The notes under the pieces: generated by a model
The model's input: only the letters and a program-made list of their open reading frames with translations
The model's database searches: none
Told to the model about the DNA's origin: nothing
Shown here: positions 47,440-55,382 of the stretch, piece after piece
How the letters are laid out: every line of letters begins with the position of its first letter
Position numbering within the stretch: position 1 is the stretch's first letter
Program-made: the position numbers and the translations under genes
IMG/VR virus record: IMGVR_UViG_3300000553_000036
Location: 1-56,645 of that record
Origin: a virus
DNA length: 56,645 nucleotides
Direction: 5' to 3' (one strand)

Positions 47440-47454
47440 ATAATGAATCATTAT
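47440..47454. repeat. Short perfect palindrome upstream of the scaffold gene
   Basis: ATAATGA-A-TCATTAT is a perfect 7-bp inverted repeat around one base in the 137-bp gap between the SPFH-type gene and the scaffold-like gene. It could be a regulator site near the capsid promoter. No clear promoter was found in the gap, and a chance origin in AT-rich DNA is possible. Confidence 0.3.
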
Positions 47455-47502
47455 TCAGGATAATATAGCATTAATATTTTTTACTCTAATGAAAAATGTT
47501 TA

Positions 47503-48030
47503 TCATTCTTTAAAAACTGTAAACATCTTAGTGGTTACAATCCTTCCAAAGTACACTTTAAGAACAGCAACACCCATATCATCACACTCACCTTTGAGCT
47601 TATTCTTAATTTGTGTAAGGGTTTTTCTATCCTTTATCTCATCAAAGGTGCAGTCTGTTAAGTGATCTGCTATCACTCCTCTAGCTATATCGTGTAGATT
47701 ATCAGCTGCATTGTTTGTATCTATTAGATACTTCTTAAAGTCAACTATATCAAATTTGATAATAGGTTCTACACTCACCTGTTTGTTATCAGCAGTGGTG
47801 ATGTCTACAGCTGCTACATGAAAGGTGTCTGTAGTCTTTATCACTGTATGTATCTCATCAATGAACGGTAACTTGAAATTCAATCCTTCCTTCAGCTCAT
47901 GCTTATATTTACCAAGTCTAAGTAACACTCCTCCCTCATAACATCTAAGGATGGACCAGGGAGATAAGTAGTCTTTCCACTTCTCTCCCAGCCATTCCAG
48001 GGAATTTATTATAATGTTACCATCAATCAT
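47503..48030 (-). CDS. SPFH / band-7 (prohibitin-like) domain protein (175 aa)
   Basis: This protein matches the SPFH (stomatin/prohibitin/HflK-C) domain in order: CYEGGVLLRLGKYKHELKEGLNF (about 30-52), LPFIDEIHTVIKTTDTFHVAAVDITTADNKQVSVEPIIKFDIVD split over the next strands, YLIDTNNAADNLHDIARGVI, and VLKVYFGRIVTTKMFTVF at the end. Family members form membrane-associated rings and modulate proteases or channels. Here the usual N-terminal membrane helix is absent; only an amphipathic Trp-containing N-terminus precedes the domain. The gene lies 3 bp after the portal gene inside the capsid module, an unusual place for this fold. The fold call is good; the role is unknown. Confidence 0.75.
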   Translation of the reverse strand: MIDGNIIINSLEWLGEKWKDYLSPWSILRCYEGGVLLRLGKYKHELKEGLNFKLPFIDEIHTVIKTTDTFHVAAVDITTADNKQVSVEPIIKFDIVDFKKYLIDTNNAADNLHDIARGVIADHLTDCTFDEIKDRKTLTQIKNKLKGECDDMGVAVLKVYFGRIVTTKMFTVFKE

Positions 48031-48033
48031 AGG

Positions 48034-50616
48034 TTATTTTTTGTTTCGGCCACTAGCATTTATCTTAGCTATCTCTATATCATCTTTGTGGTTCTTTCTT
48101 TCATTATCTAGTTTCTCTCTTTCCACTTTTAATTTTTCCATGGCCATATTGCTCTTACTCTGTATATCCATAGTCTTCAATCTATATTCATTTGCAGCTT
48201 TAGTTTGCTCATGCATTAATCTATTATTTTCTAGGATGTCAGGAATGGCATTGTTATTTGTATCCAAAGGAACCTTCTCAACACTTTCAGCTTTAATAGT
48301 AGCAATTTGTTCCTTGCTGATTCTATCAAGTTGTTTTTGGTATTCATCATGAGCCATTTGTTCTTCATGTTGTCTCTGAGCTTCTTGTATCTGAGCATCA
48401 GTGGCATACCTTTGTTGATCGATCTCTTGTTGTTTTTGTTGCATTTGTTGTTGCTGAATAGTAGATTGCTTATCTTTAAGATCCTTGAATATCTTCTTCA
48501 TCTGACGTACAGAGTTAGTACTGTACAATTCAATGATGTCATATAAGCTACCACCATTCTGAATAACAGCTTGAGATAGCTGTCTAATCTCAGCAAACAT
48601 TTTCTGATCTTCAGGTCTGTTAGTTAAGAACACTTTCAAGTCTCTGAACTTAAGATCATTACCATTAACAGAAACAAAAGCAGATTCACCTGCACTTGTT
48701 ACATAGGATATTGTTGATTCAGGTTTTTTACTTTCTACATATAAAGCAGCATCAATAATAGCTTGATAGAGCTGGCCTAATACATATTCATGAGCTACAA
48801 ACAAAGGTTCTGTCTGTGAATAGCTTTGACTGATGGCAGTGTTTGTACCTGTAGCAGTTTCACTAGCTGATACACTTCCAAGTCTTTGCTTAGACATACC
48901 TACCAATTCCCAACACTCGTTCTTAAGCTGCATAGCAAGCTGATAGCGAGACTGAATTTCCTGGGTACGTGTAAGGTCAATATCCCTAAATTGATTAAAG
49001 CTAGAGGGGCTTTTTAAGTTCTCAGGGCTATCATCAATGAACATCACTCCTCTATTACGTGCTTCCATCTCCCATACATCTAATGCATCTTGTGCATCAC
49101 CATCTTTAGGAATAGGAATATGCCTAATAGATGTTAAATAAACCTTACCCACTTCTTTCTCAAGTAGTTTGTAAAGCTGGTTCATACATACATTGTATAA
49201 CACCTGGAAAGGCTTCATCAAATCTACCAAGCTTTTAGCTTCTGTATTCTTCACCTCATGCACCACTCCTATAATAGGACAGTAGTCTAATAGTTTGTAT
49301 GGTTTAATATTGTATATGTCTGGACCAATCTTCACTCCTTGGTACCACTGGTTAATCCATCCCCATTCTAAAGATTGTTCTGTAGGAATAGTTTTAGATT
49401 TATAGTTTTCATCTACAAGTAGAGATTGTTCATTACCTAGTTCATCTGTATATATAAGTTTACCTATCTTCTTTTTAGAAATCCAATATGCTCTCACCAC
49501 CACATACTTATAACCAAATGAAGATACATTAGATGTAAGTCCTAAGAAGTCTCTTAGTCCATCATTGTTCTCTTTCATTTCTGATTCAATCATCATCCTT
49601 GTCTGTAAAACAAGAGGATCATATGTATCATATGTTACAGAGTCTATACCTGGAGTGGCATTAGCATTACCTAAATTAGATTCACGTACGTTGATTAATC
49701 CATAATCTTGTAAAGAACTTCTTAGGTGATCTATCTCATCCTTAGTTATATCAGGGAAGGTTTCAATAATCTCAGATAGCTCCATCACTTGTACAGTACC
49801 TGCAGCATATGCTCCCTGTGCTCTACCTGTAGGATCTGATATCCATTTCTTATCTGGAGTGGTTAAGAACCAAACATTCTTAGGATTGGCCACCTCAACA
49901 TTAAATCCAAGCTTTGAATTATCCTCATATATATGAAAGAACTCTCTAGAAGAAATTAATAAATCTCTAAAGGCATCTTCTGATTTCTCCTTCATTACAA
50001 ACTCAGCCTTCTGAGATGTTAATACATGATTAGCCCATTTCTCAGCAACAGATGTATATGAATCAAGTTGATCCTTTACACTATCAAGAGTCATCTGCTG
50101 AACCTGTGGATCAGTTTCATCTAACTGTTGTCCTTTTAATAAAGCTTCTATTTGTAACTTCTTCTTGGCTTCATTGATAACATAATCTTGTAATATCTGT
50201 GTCTTGAACTCAAGCTCTTCAGATTGACTATCATCATCAAACGCTTTCACTCTAAAAGAATCTGGTCTCTTAGATATCTCACCCACTAACTCATTTAAAG
50301 GAGTGGTTACAATAGAATACATCTTTACATAAGCTGGAAGCTGAAGATCTGCTGTAAGTACGTCAGTGAAGCTTCTCACTTGTGGCTCTTGGTAAAAGTC
50401 TTCCATTCTAAGGATTCCTTTTACAAGATCATAGTTCTTAACAAATGTATCTCTATTCTTTACATATTCGGCATAAGATCTATTTGCGAAATAGTCCATG
50501 GTATTCTTTACCCAACTCTCATCTTGCTTCTCCTTATCAGTCTTAAACTGATCAGGGAATATATTCAAATAGGCATACCTAATTGTCGCATCTTTTGTAT
50601 ATCTTATAATTGCCAT
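48034..50616 (-). CDS. Portal protein, crAss-like (860 aa)
   Basis: An 860-residue protein directly after the large terminase gene, with 2 bp between them. The N-terminus (ATIRYAYLNIFPDQFK, then WVKNTMDYFANRSYAEY) and the region PAYVKMYSIVTTPLNELVGEISKRPDSFRV have the look of crAss-like portals. The central ring region contains long helices (VDLMKPFQVLYNVCMNQLYKLLEKE). The C-terminal 150 residues form a long Gln/Lys-rich coiled coil (QQQQMQQKQQEIDQQRYA), the portal barrel, which extends into the head. It forms the dodecameric DNA gate and docks the terminase and neck rings. Confidence 0.85.
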   Translation of the reverse strand: MAIIRYTKDATIRYAYLNIFPDQFKTDKEKQDESWVKNTMDYFANRSYAEYVKNRDTFVKNYDLVKGILRMEDFYQEPQVRSFTDVLTADLQLPAYVKMYSIVTTPLNELVGEISKRPDSFRVKAFDDDSQSEELEFKTQILQDYVINEAKKKLQIEALLKGQQLDETDPQVQQMTLDSVKDQLDSYTSVAEKWANHVLTSQKAEFVMKEKSEDAFRDLLISSREFFHIYEDNSKLGFNVEVANPKNVWFLTTPDKKWISDPTGRAQGAYAAGTVQVMELSEIIETFPDITKDEIDHLRSSLQDYGLINVRESNLGNANATPGIDSVTYDTYDPLVLQTRMMIESEMKENNDGLRDFLGLTSNVSSFGYKYVVVRAYWISKKKIGKLIYTDELGNEQSLLVDENYKSKTIPTEQSLEWGWINQWYQGVKIGPDIYNIKPYKLLDYCPIIGVVHEVKNTEAKSLVDLMKPFQVLYNVCMNQLYKLLEKEVGKVYLTSIRHIPIPKDGDAQDALDVWEMEARNRGVMFIDDSPENLKSPSSFNQFRDIDLTRTQEIQSRYQLAMQLKNECWELVGMSKQRLGSVSASETATGTNTAISQSYSQTEPLFVAHEYVLGQLYQAIIDAALYVESKKPESTISYVTSAGESAFVSVNGNDLKFRDLKVFLTNRPEDQKMFAEIRQLSQAVIQNGGSLYDIIELYSTNSVRQMKKIFKDLKDKQSTIQQQQMQQKQQEIDQQRYATDAQIQEAQRQHEEQMAHDEYQKQLDRISKEQIATIKAESVEKVPLDTNNNAIPDILENNRLMHEQTKAANEYRLKTMDIQSKSNMAMEKLKVEREKLDNERKNHKDDIEIAKINASGRNKK

Positions 50617-50618
50617 TA

Positions 50619-52649
50619 TTAAAACAATTTACTTTTATAGTTTCTAGGACGTGATTTAAACATCCCTCTTGATTCTGTGAATAACATGTTACCATTTTTC
50701 TTAAGAAACATAGATGCCACCCTTTCATCAGACGATCCTCCAACCTTTCCAAGGATGGGATCCATCTTAAGTGCCTGGGCAATAGCTAGTTCTGCAGCAA
50801 TGATTCTATCAAAGTTACCTTGATCATTGTATTGAATAATCTCTTCAAGGAGTACAGGATCAAATATCTTACTCACCCCATACACTTCTTTAATAGTTTC
50901 TCCTGCATCATTTGTTTCTTTGTATACAGTGCCTTCTAAATACTTCTTTAAGCAGGTGTGAAGATACTCAATTATCTTATCACTTGAACGATGTATACCA
51001 TAATCTCTTTTAACAGTGGTATTTGGTACTATCTCCTTTAACCATTGTGGTTGTTTCTCTAGATAATGAGCATCACCTTTCGCTTTCATATACTCTATAA
51101 AAGATATATCATCATTCTCACAGAGTGTTCTGGCATTGTAATACTTAATAAGTAGACGAGCTTGTTCTTCCCATGTATCTTTCTTATCAGGTCTAGCTGA
51201 ATAGGAAGCAACAAACATATCTTGATATTTCTCACCTGTCAAATCATGCATACGTTTATATATGTATACAGATCCTAGAGATGAGCTATATGCAGATTTA
51301 CCCTGTCTGTAGGGATCCACTCCTGCTGTGTACAATCCATATGGAGGATTTTCTACAGGGAATTCATATATAATTATAGGAGCATCCTTTGAGTCACTGT
51401 TCTTTAAAGGGAAGTTTGTAATAGGAAGTTTGTCTGTAAACTCATGTTTAATCCCTGTATCATCAGTGTATAATATTACAGGAATCCCTGTTCTCTCTTG
51501 TTGTAACAGTCTGGTTTTCTGTCTCTTAGCTCCTTCAATCTCAAATATATTAGTATCTTCATTTAAGAATATATCATCCACATCAAATGGATAGTACATC
51601 TTTTCTTTTAAATAGGCTATTCTATCACCAGCTTTCTTAAGTCTGTCTAGGTCCTTTGTAGTTATTTCATTAGCCTTCTCTTCATTACTCACTAACATCT
51701 TTATATTATGTAAGTCACTAGAGGTAGGTTGATCTAAATAGGCACCTAACGTACTATCTTCCTTGGCTTCCATTCTATATTTATTAGAAATGAATAGTCC
51801 ATGGATCCTTTTATCATCATTATTGTTATTGTATTCTAGGAAATTGAAGTTGGCTACATCGAACATTAAGCTCTTTGCATCCATAAATTTCTTCATATCA
51901 CCCCCAGTACCAGTAAGAATTGGAGAACATCCCCAACCATAAGGAGTTGTAAACCCTGGAATAGCAGCTTGTAAGCCTCTAAGAAAATTCCCTTTACCAA
52001 TCTCATCTATAATAAGTTTACGTGGTTTTGTACCTGCAATTGCTTCTTCATTATTACCCTCATCTAAGTTACGTATTAGAATAGAAGAGAAGGGTATACG
52101 CTCTCCTGATTTAGTTTTAATACCAAGAGTCACCTGGTTTTTCCAGTTATCCTCAATCCTTTGCCACCTCCAATACTCAGGAATAAACCCAAGTCCCTTA
52201 TCTATCTTATCTGTAATCAATTTAATATCTGGTGCATTCAAACCAGCAATAATGTTTTGGGAGTTCTCATCAAACGTAGCTCCCCATGCTATATAAGATG
52301 CCTCAAGAACGGATTTAGCAAAACGTCTAATACCTAGAATAATTAAACCTTTTTTGTCTATTTGAGCTTTATCAATTTCGTTCGTCACAATCCATTCATT
52401 GTCCCTTAACAAAGGGTTGGCATACTTTTGACTTATTCTTCCCCTATCATCTATAACATCCACCTCAGTGTGCCAGATGTTTAGGTGCCAATACAAAAAG
52501 GGGTTAATATACACCCCATTCATCATTGCACCATTTAAGGCTATGTCTTTATGAAAATCAAAGAAAGGTTTACACTCTTCGCTATCCTTATCAGGAATGC
52601 GTTTCTGATTTATGAACCAATCCTTATAGTCTATACTTTTGATTTCCAT
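50619..52649 (-). CDS. Terminase large subunit (676 aa)
   Basis: The packaging ATPase-nuclease. The Walker A-like P-loop is G106-IRRFAKS-113, with the RRFxKS form typical of crAss-like terminases. Walker B is LIIDEIG with D215 and catalytic-type E216. The C-terminal RNase H-fold nuclease begins with AGVDPYRQG, D445 being the first metal ligand, followed by TLCENDDISFIEYM about 90 residues later. The gene is tightly linked to the portal and to a chain of small upstream genes. It cuts and pumps concatemeric DNA into the prohead. Confidence 0.92.
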   Translation of the reverse strand: MEIKSIDYKDWFINQKRIPDKDSEECKPFFDFHKDIALNGAMMNGVYINPFLYWHLNIWHTEVDVIDDRGRISQKYANPLLRDNEWIVTNEIDKAQIDKKGLIILGIRRFAKSVLEASYIAWGATFDENSQNIIAGLNAPDIKLITDKIDKGLGFIPEYWRWQRIEDNWKNQVTLGIKTKSGERIPFSSILIRNLDEGNNEEAIAGTKPRKLIIDEIGKGNFLRGLQAAIPGFTTPYGWGCSPILTGTGGDMKKFMDAKSLMFDVANFNFLEYNNNNDDKRIHGLFISNKYRMEAKEDSTLGAYLDQPTSSDLHNIKMLVSNEEKANEITTKDLDRLKKAGDRIAYLKEKMYYPFDVDDIFLNEDTNIFEIEGAKRQKTRLLQQERTGIPVILYTDDTGIKHEFTDKLPITNFPLKNSDSKDAPIIIYEFPVENPPYGLYTAGVDPYRQGKSAYSSSLGSVYIYKRMHDLTGEKYQDMFVASYSARPDKKDTWEEQARLLIKYYNARTLCENDDISFIEYMKAKGDAHYLEKQPQWLKEIVPNTTVKRDYGIHRSSDKIIEYLHTCLKKYLEGTVYKETNDAGETIKEVYGVSKIFDPVLLEEIIQYNDQGNFDRIIAAELAIAQALKMDPILGKVGGSSDERVASMFLKKNGNMLFTESRGMFKSRPRNYKSKLF

Positions 52650-52981
52650 TACTTTCTTGTCTTTAAGAACTCTTCAGCTTGTCCACCTAAGTTTCCTTTA
52701 CCTCTAATCTCCACCTTAGCTTCTTCCATACTTCTTAGCTTATCTACCACTTCCACTAGGGCTAAATAGTTCTTCATTGTCTCTTGTACAAACTTACCTT
52801 GAGCTTCAATGCTGGCAATCACCATAGGTAACATGCCTCCTTTAGCTGTAGGCTTCCATTCAATTCTATCCTTAAGTTCATGTAAGGGATTTGCATTTAC
52901 ATAAGCTTTCCAGGAGATGAGTTGTTGCTCAGCCCATTCAAGCTCTGTATTTATATATGTAGTTTTTTTAATAGTCGCCAT
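52649..52981 (-). CDS. Small helical protein, possible terminase partner (110 aa)
   Basis: A 110-residue helical protein encoded immediately before the terminase; its stop overlaps the terminase start. It has an N-terminal helix (LEWAEQQLISWKAYVNANPL), a Gly-containing turn (AKGGMLPMVIASIEAQGK) and a charged C-terminal helix. Size and position suit a small terminase subunit or terminase cofactor, but no DNA-binding helix-turn-helix is clear. It is named by context only. Confidence 0.5.
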   Translation of the reverse strand: MATIKKTTYINTELEWAEQQLISWKAYVNANPLHELKDRIEWKPTAKGGMLPMVIASIEAQGKFVQETMKNYLALVEVVDKLRSMEEAKVEIRGKGNLGGQAEEFLKTRK

Positions 52982-53246
52982 CTTCTTCTTCCTCTTCGTT
53001 TAATATGTTATCAAGGTCCATACCTTCTTTAACTATCTTATCTATTTCAGAATCATCAGCATGTTGAACATCTAGATCTAATTGACTCTTATACTTACTT
53101 AAAGCAAATACCATTTCCTTGTCTGTCATTCCCCATACATCTCCATACTCATCTAGAGCTGTAGATATATGCCTTCCCATATTGTAGGAAGGGAAGTTCT
53201 TATGTAACTCCTCAAGAATAAGTATTATATTGTTATAATTACTCAT
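52968..53246 (-). CDS. Small acidic protein (92 aa)
   Basis: A 92-residue protein with an acidic Glu/Asp tail (ILNEEEEEDGDY) and a helical body (NIILILEELHKNFPSYNMGRH, MTDKEMVFALSKYKSQL). It overlaps the next gene by 14 bp, indicating coupled translation. The family is not recognised. It belongs to the run of small genes in front of the terminase and may be a packaging or assembly helper. Confidence 0.55.
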   Translation of the reverse strand: MSNYNNIILILEELHKNFPSYNMGRHISTALDEYGDVWGMTDKEMVFALSKYKSQLDLDVQHADDSEIDKIVKEGMDLDNILNEEEEEDGDY

Positions 53247-53247
53247 T

Positions 53248-53430
53248 TTAGTTAGTTATAATACCAGCTTGTGTAGCTGATAATTTGATTAAGCTAGGAG
53301 ATATCACATTGTTTAAAAGGTTGGTTATCTGCGTATTAGCTATAATTTTTACATCATCTGATACACCTTCTGTAGTACATAGAGCAGCAAGCTTCTCTAT
53401 TACAATCCATGATTCTATTACTGGGTTCAT
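53248..53430 (-). CDS. Small unknown protein (60 aa)
   Basis: A 60-residue protein (MNPVIESWIVIEKLAALC, then VKIIANTQITNLLNN), probably helical, filling exactly the space between two neighbouring genes with a 4-bp overlap on one side and a 1-bp gap on the other. No motif was recognised. Support comes from position and spacing. Confidence 0.5.
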   Translation of the reverse strand: MNPVIESWIVIEKLAALCTTEGVSDDVKIIANTQITNLLNNVISPSLIKLSATQAGIITN

Positions 53431-53723
53431 ATTAATTGGTTTAAATCTTCGTCTGTTAATGGTTTTTCTTCTGCTATCTCTTCCTCTTCCTCCTCATAAT
53501 CTTCATCCTCTTCCTCTTCATCCTCTTCTTCCTGTTCTTCTTTCATGGCTTTTGCAGCCTCCTTATTCATATATTCTATTCCATATTCTATTTGCATCTT
53601 ATCCTGTATCTCACCTTTCTCTGCTACAATATCTATAAAATCTACACCACCATTATATAATGACACTAATGCTGCTATCAGCTTGTGAAGTGGTATCTTC
53701 TTTATAATAGTTTCATCACTCAT
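53427..53723 (-). CDS. Small protein with long acidic tract (98 aa)
   Basis: The first 55 residues look folded (IPLHKLIAALVSLYNGGVDFID, then IQDKMQIEYGIEYMN). A run of about 25 acidic residues (EEEDEEEEDEDYEEEEEE) and a short end segment follow. Acidic tails of this kind occur in DNA mimics and in assembly chaperones that shield basic partners, but no identity is claimed. It overlaps the neighbours on both sides by 4-8 bp. Confidence 0.55.
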   Translation of the reverse strand: MSDETIIKKIPLHKLIAALVSLYNGGVDFIDIVAEKGEIQDKMQIEYGIEYMNKEAAKAMKEEQEEEDEEEEDEDYEEEEEEIAEEKPLTDEDLNQLI

Positions 53724-54012
53724 TTTTCATAGCAGTTTTAAGTTCATCTTCCTTATCACCATCTATCAAGGCTACCCATTTCTTTATTGGGCAATCACAA
53801 GAGAGACATTTTGTTTTAGCAGATAGTGTACATCCGCAATTTGTACAATGGTCATCGAGTCTTAATGTCTTATGATGCTTGGAATGGAACTCACATTGTT
53901 CACAAATGGCAGTTCTTTCCTTGCTGATTTTACTAATTAAAGGCCTGAGTTCTTTGGCTGGAAGGAGGTTGTTCTTCCATCCTTCGTACACCTGTGAGAA
54001 ATCAATCTTCAT
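53716..54012 (-). CDS. Zinc-ribbon protein (98 aa)
   Basis: A 98-residue protein with three Cys clusters: CEQC at about residue 37, CTNCGC at about 57, and CLSCDC at about 69, ending in a PIKKW motif. Small multi-Cys proteins with this arrangement are recurrent in crAss-like and related Bacteroidota phages near the terminase. The fold is likely one or two zinc ribbons. It may bind nucleic acid or support assembly. It overlaps the HU/IHF-like gene by 11 bp. Confidence 0.65.
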   Translation of the reverse strand: MKIDFSQVYEGWKNNLLPAKELRPLISKISKERTAICEQCEFHSKHHKTLRLDDHCTNCGCTLSAKTKCLSCDCPIKKWVALIDGDKEDELKTAMKNE

Positions 54013-54355
54013 ATTTAGTTCTAAGTTTAAGTTGGTTTATACTTATCAATGTCTTTTCAAGTGTGACATTTGCACTTCTTTTCTTTTGTTCTGTAGTTTG
54101 ATCACTAGCAATAATCTTCTCCATTGCTTCTTTCTTCACAATCAACGTCTGTATCTTCTTTAGAGCTTTCTTATTATTAAAGAACAACTTACCAAACCCT
54201 GATATCTCCAAACTGTCATTTAAATCCATTGCCTGATTGGCAGATTGAAACTGATGGTTCACTACAGCCTCTATTGTCTTTTCACTTGTTAACATCTTCA
54301 CTGCCAGGATTCTAATAAGATAGTCCTTGACAGACATACTCACTGGCTTATCCAT
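54002..54355 (-). CDS. HU/IHF-like DNA-binding protein (117 aa)
   Basis: The first 65 residues fit the HU/IHF fold: helix SVKDYLIRILAVKML, helix TIEAVVNHQFQSANQAM, then the beta-turn LEISGFGKLFFNNKKALKKI, where HU/IHF proteins have the conserved GFG turn at the base of the DNA-bending arm. The C-terminal 50 residues form an extra basic helical region (EKTLISINQLKL). crAss-like phages usually carry IHF-like genes near the terminase. It may bend DNA for packaging or late transcription. The fold call is moderate because the DNA-contacting arm is short. Confidence 0.6.
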   Translation of the reverse strand: MDKPVSMSVKDYLIRILAVKMLTSEKTIEAVVNHQFQSANQAMDLNDSLEISGFGKLFFNNKKALKKIQTLIVKKEAMEKIIASDQTTEQKKRSANVTLEKTLISINQLKLRTKYED

Positions 54356-54704
54356 GACTTATAGTTATTTGTAACACAATATTATTATCAAAGTTTAATA
54401 GAATAACTGGGTTCACCTTTATCTTCGTTCCATCCTTCACGAGAATACCAAGCTTCTTAAGCTTAGAAATCATGTTATTAATTGTAGGAGTGGAGCTATT
54501 GTGTTTGTTACAAAACTCCTCCCGTATATTAGCATAACTTATATTCCCCTTAATAGCAGCAAAGGCTATAAGCTGTATTTCCCTTTGTGTAAGCTTTAAA
54601 TCATTTAAGGCTGACAACAACGTGTAATACTTCTCTGCACAGGAATAATTATCCCCTACAGGTTTCTTAAGCTTTTGAACTACTATCTTCTTATTGGTTT
54701 CCAT
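54348..54704 (-). CDS. Winged-helix DNA-binding protein (118 aa)
   Basis: Residues about 35-95 have a winged helix-turn-helix layout: LKLTQREIQLIAFAAIKG, then NISYANIREEFCNKH, then STPTINNMISKLKKLGILVKDG as recognition helix and wing. The N-terminus is basic. Such proteins are conserved near the start of the capsid module in crAss-like phages and are probably transcription regulators of late genes. It overlaps the HU/IHF-like gene by 8 bp. DNA target unknown. Confidence 0.6.
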   Translation of the reverse strand: METNKKIVVQKLKKPVGDNYSCAEKYYTLLSALNDLKLTQREIQLIAFAAIKGNISYANIREEFCNKHNSSTPTINNMISKLKKLGILVKDGTKIKVNPVILLNFDNNIVLQITISHG

Positions 54705-54783
54705 AATTAGTTAGAGCAAAGATATACATTATATACATACCCACAAATAACTATATTGGTTATTTAAAATATCTAATGCTATA

Positions 54784-55020
54784 TTATGCACTATTTCTAT
54801 AGAACAAGATGTAAACATTAACAATCAACATACCTATTCTGAACTCTTTTTCCTGTCCTCCATCCTGTAGAGTGTATGTCCTATTAGATATTCCTAGCTC
54901 AAAATCAAAAGCTGAAAGACTAATAAGCTCAATACCCATTTCCACTTCCTCAGAACCTGTCCATGCCTTAGCAATAGCAAACAGAAGAAACACAACAATA
55001 ATAACATATATCATATACAT
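54784..55020 (-). CDS. Small membrane protein (78 aa)
   Basis: The first 20 residues form a hydrophobic helix (MYMIYVIIVVFLLFAIAKAW), followed by a 55-residue charged domain (GSEEVEMGIELISLSAFDFE, TLQDGGQEKEFRIG) and a second, weaker hydrophobic end. It is the first gene of the leftward block, just downstream of the divergent control region and of a candidate promoter. A holin or spanin component is possible, but a signal-anchored host-modifying protein is equally likely. An ATG two codons later could be the start. Confidence 0.55.
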   Translation of the reverse strand: MYMIYVIIVVFLLFAIAKAWTGSEEVEMGIELISLSAFDFELGISNRTYTLQDGGQEKEFRIGMLIVNVYILFYRNSA

Positions 55021-55054
55021 AGAATTTAGTTAATACTAACCCACCCAACCACCC

Positions 55055-55087
55055 CAAAGGTAGTGGTAAAAATAAATACCAACCAAA
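55055..55087 (-). promoter_or_regulatory. Candidate Bacteroidota-type promoter for the leftward block
   Basis: On the minus strand TTTG (55084-55087) and TACCTTTG (55055-55062) are separated by 21 nt, fitting the TTTG-N19-21-TAnnTTTG pattern of Bacteroidota primary sigma factors. It lies about 35 nt before the first leftward gene. It is a pattern match without experimental support. Confidence 0.4.
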
Positions 55088-55104
55088 TTTATTTTTTATA
55101 TGCT

Positions 55105-55146
55105 TTAAGATATAATTTGTCATTAAAGGCACAAATTATATCTTAA
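55105..55146. repeat. Perfect 16-bp inverted repeat in the divergent region
   Basis: TTAAGATATAATTTGT (55105-55120) and its exact reverse complement (55131-55146) flank a 10-nt spacer. It is the longest perfect inverted repeat I found in the non-coding DNA of this window. It sits between the leftward candidate promoter and the parS-like site. It may be an operator or an origin hairpin; it lacks the GC-rich stem expected of a terminator. Confidence 0.7.
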
Positions 55147-55222
55147 TGCGTATAATATGACACATTATGTAAACCTATAGCTTGACAATATGTAAAGAAA
55201 AGTAAAGCTATTGATTGACAAA

Positions 55223-55238
55223 TGTTCCATGTGAAACA
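55223..55238. promoter_or_regulatory. parS-like centromere sequence
   Basis: TGTTCCATGTGAAACA differs from the bacterial ParB-binding consensus TGTTnCACGTGAAACA at one position (C to T in the centre). The palindrome extends to AATGTT...AACATT (55221-55240). Finding a site this close by chance in a window of this length is unlikely (a hand estimate is a few in a thousand under uniform base composition). It is a sequence match only; no parA or parB gene lies in this window. Confidence 0.5.
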
Positions 55239-55260
55239 TTTTACAAAATTTTTTTCTAAA

Positions 55261-55360
55261 CCCCCATACCCCCTATATCAAAGGGAGATGAGGCTACTTC
55301 CAGCCACAACCCCTCCACATGTTGCCAGGGTTGGGGGTATCCCCCATTCGATATAACCTG
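55261..55360 (+). promoter_or_regulatory. GC-rich structured leader of the 128-aa gene
   Basis: A roughly 100-nt GC-rich segment in AT-rich DNA ends about 22 nt before the rightward start codon. Possible pairings are TATATC (55274-55279) with GATATA (55350-55355) as outer stem, GGCT with AGCC (55292-55295 / 55302-55305), CAACCC with GGGTTG (55307-55312 / 55328-55333), and GGGGG-TAT-CCCCC (55333-55345). Some are mutually exclusive, which could allow switching. It may be a regulatory 5' leader or part of an origin; no known riboswitch was recognised. Confidence 0.45.
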
Positions 55361-55382
55361 ATAAAAATCAAAATCTAAAATC

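Noticed and set aside
55184-55220. Two TTGACA sequences as sigma70-type -35 boxes for the rightward gene
   Set aside because: No matching -10 box at 16-18 nt follows either copy, and Bacteroidota promoters use a different consensus.
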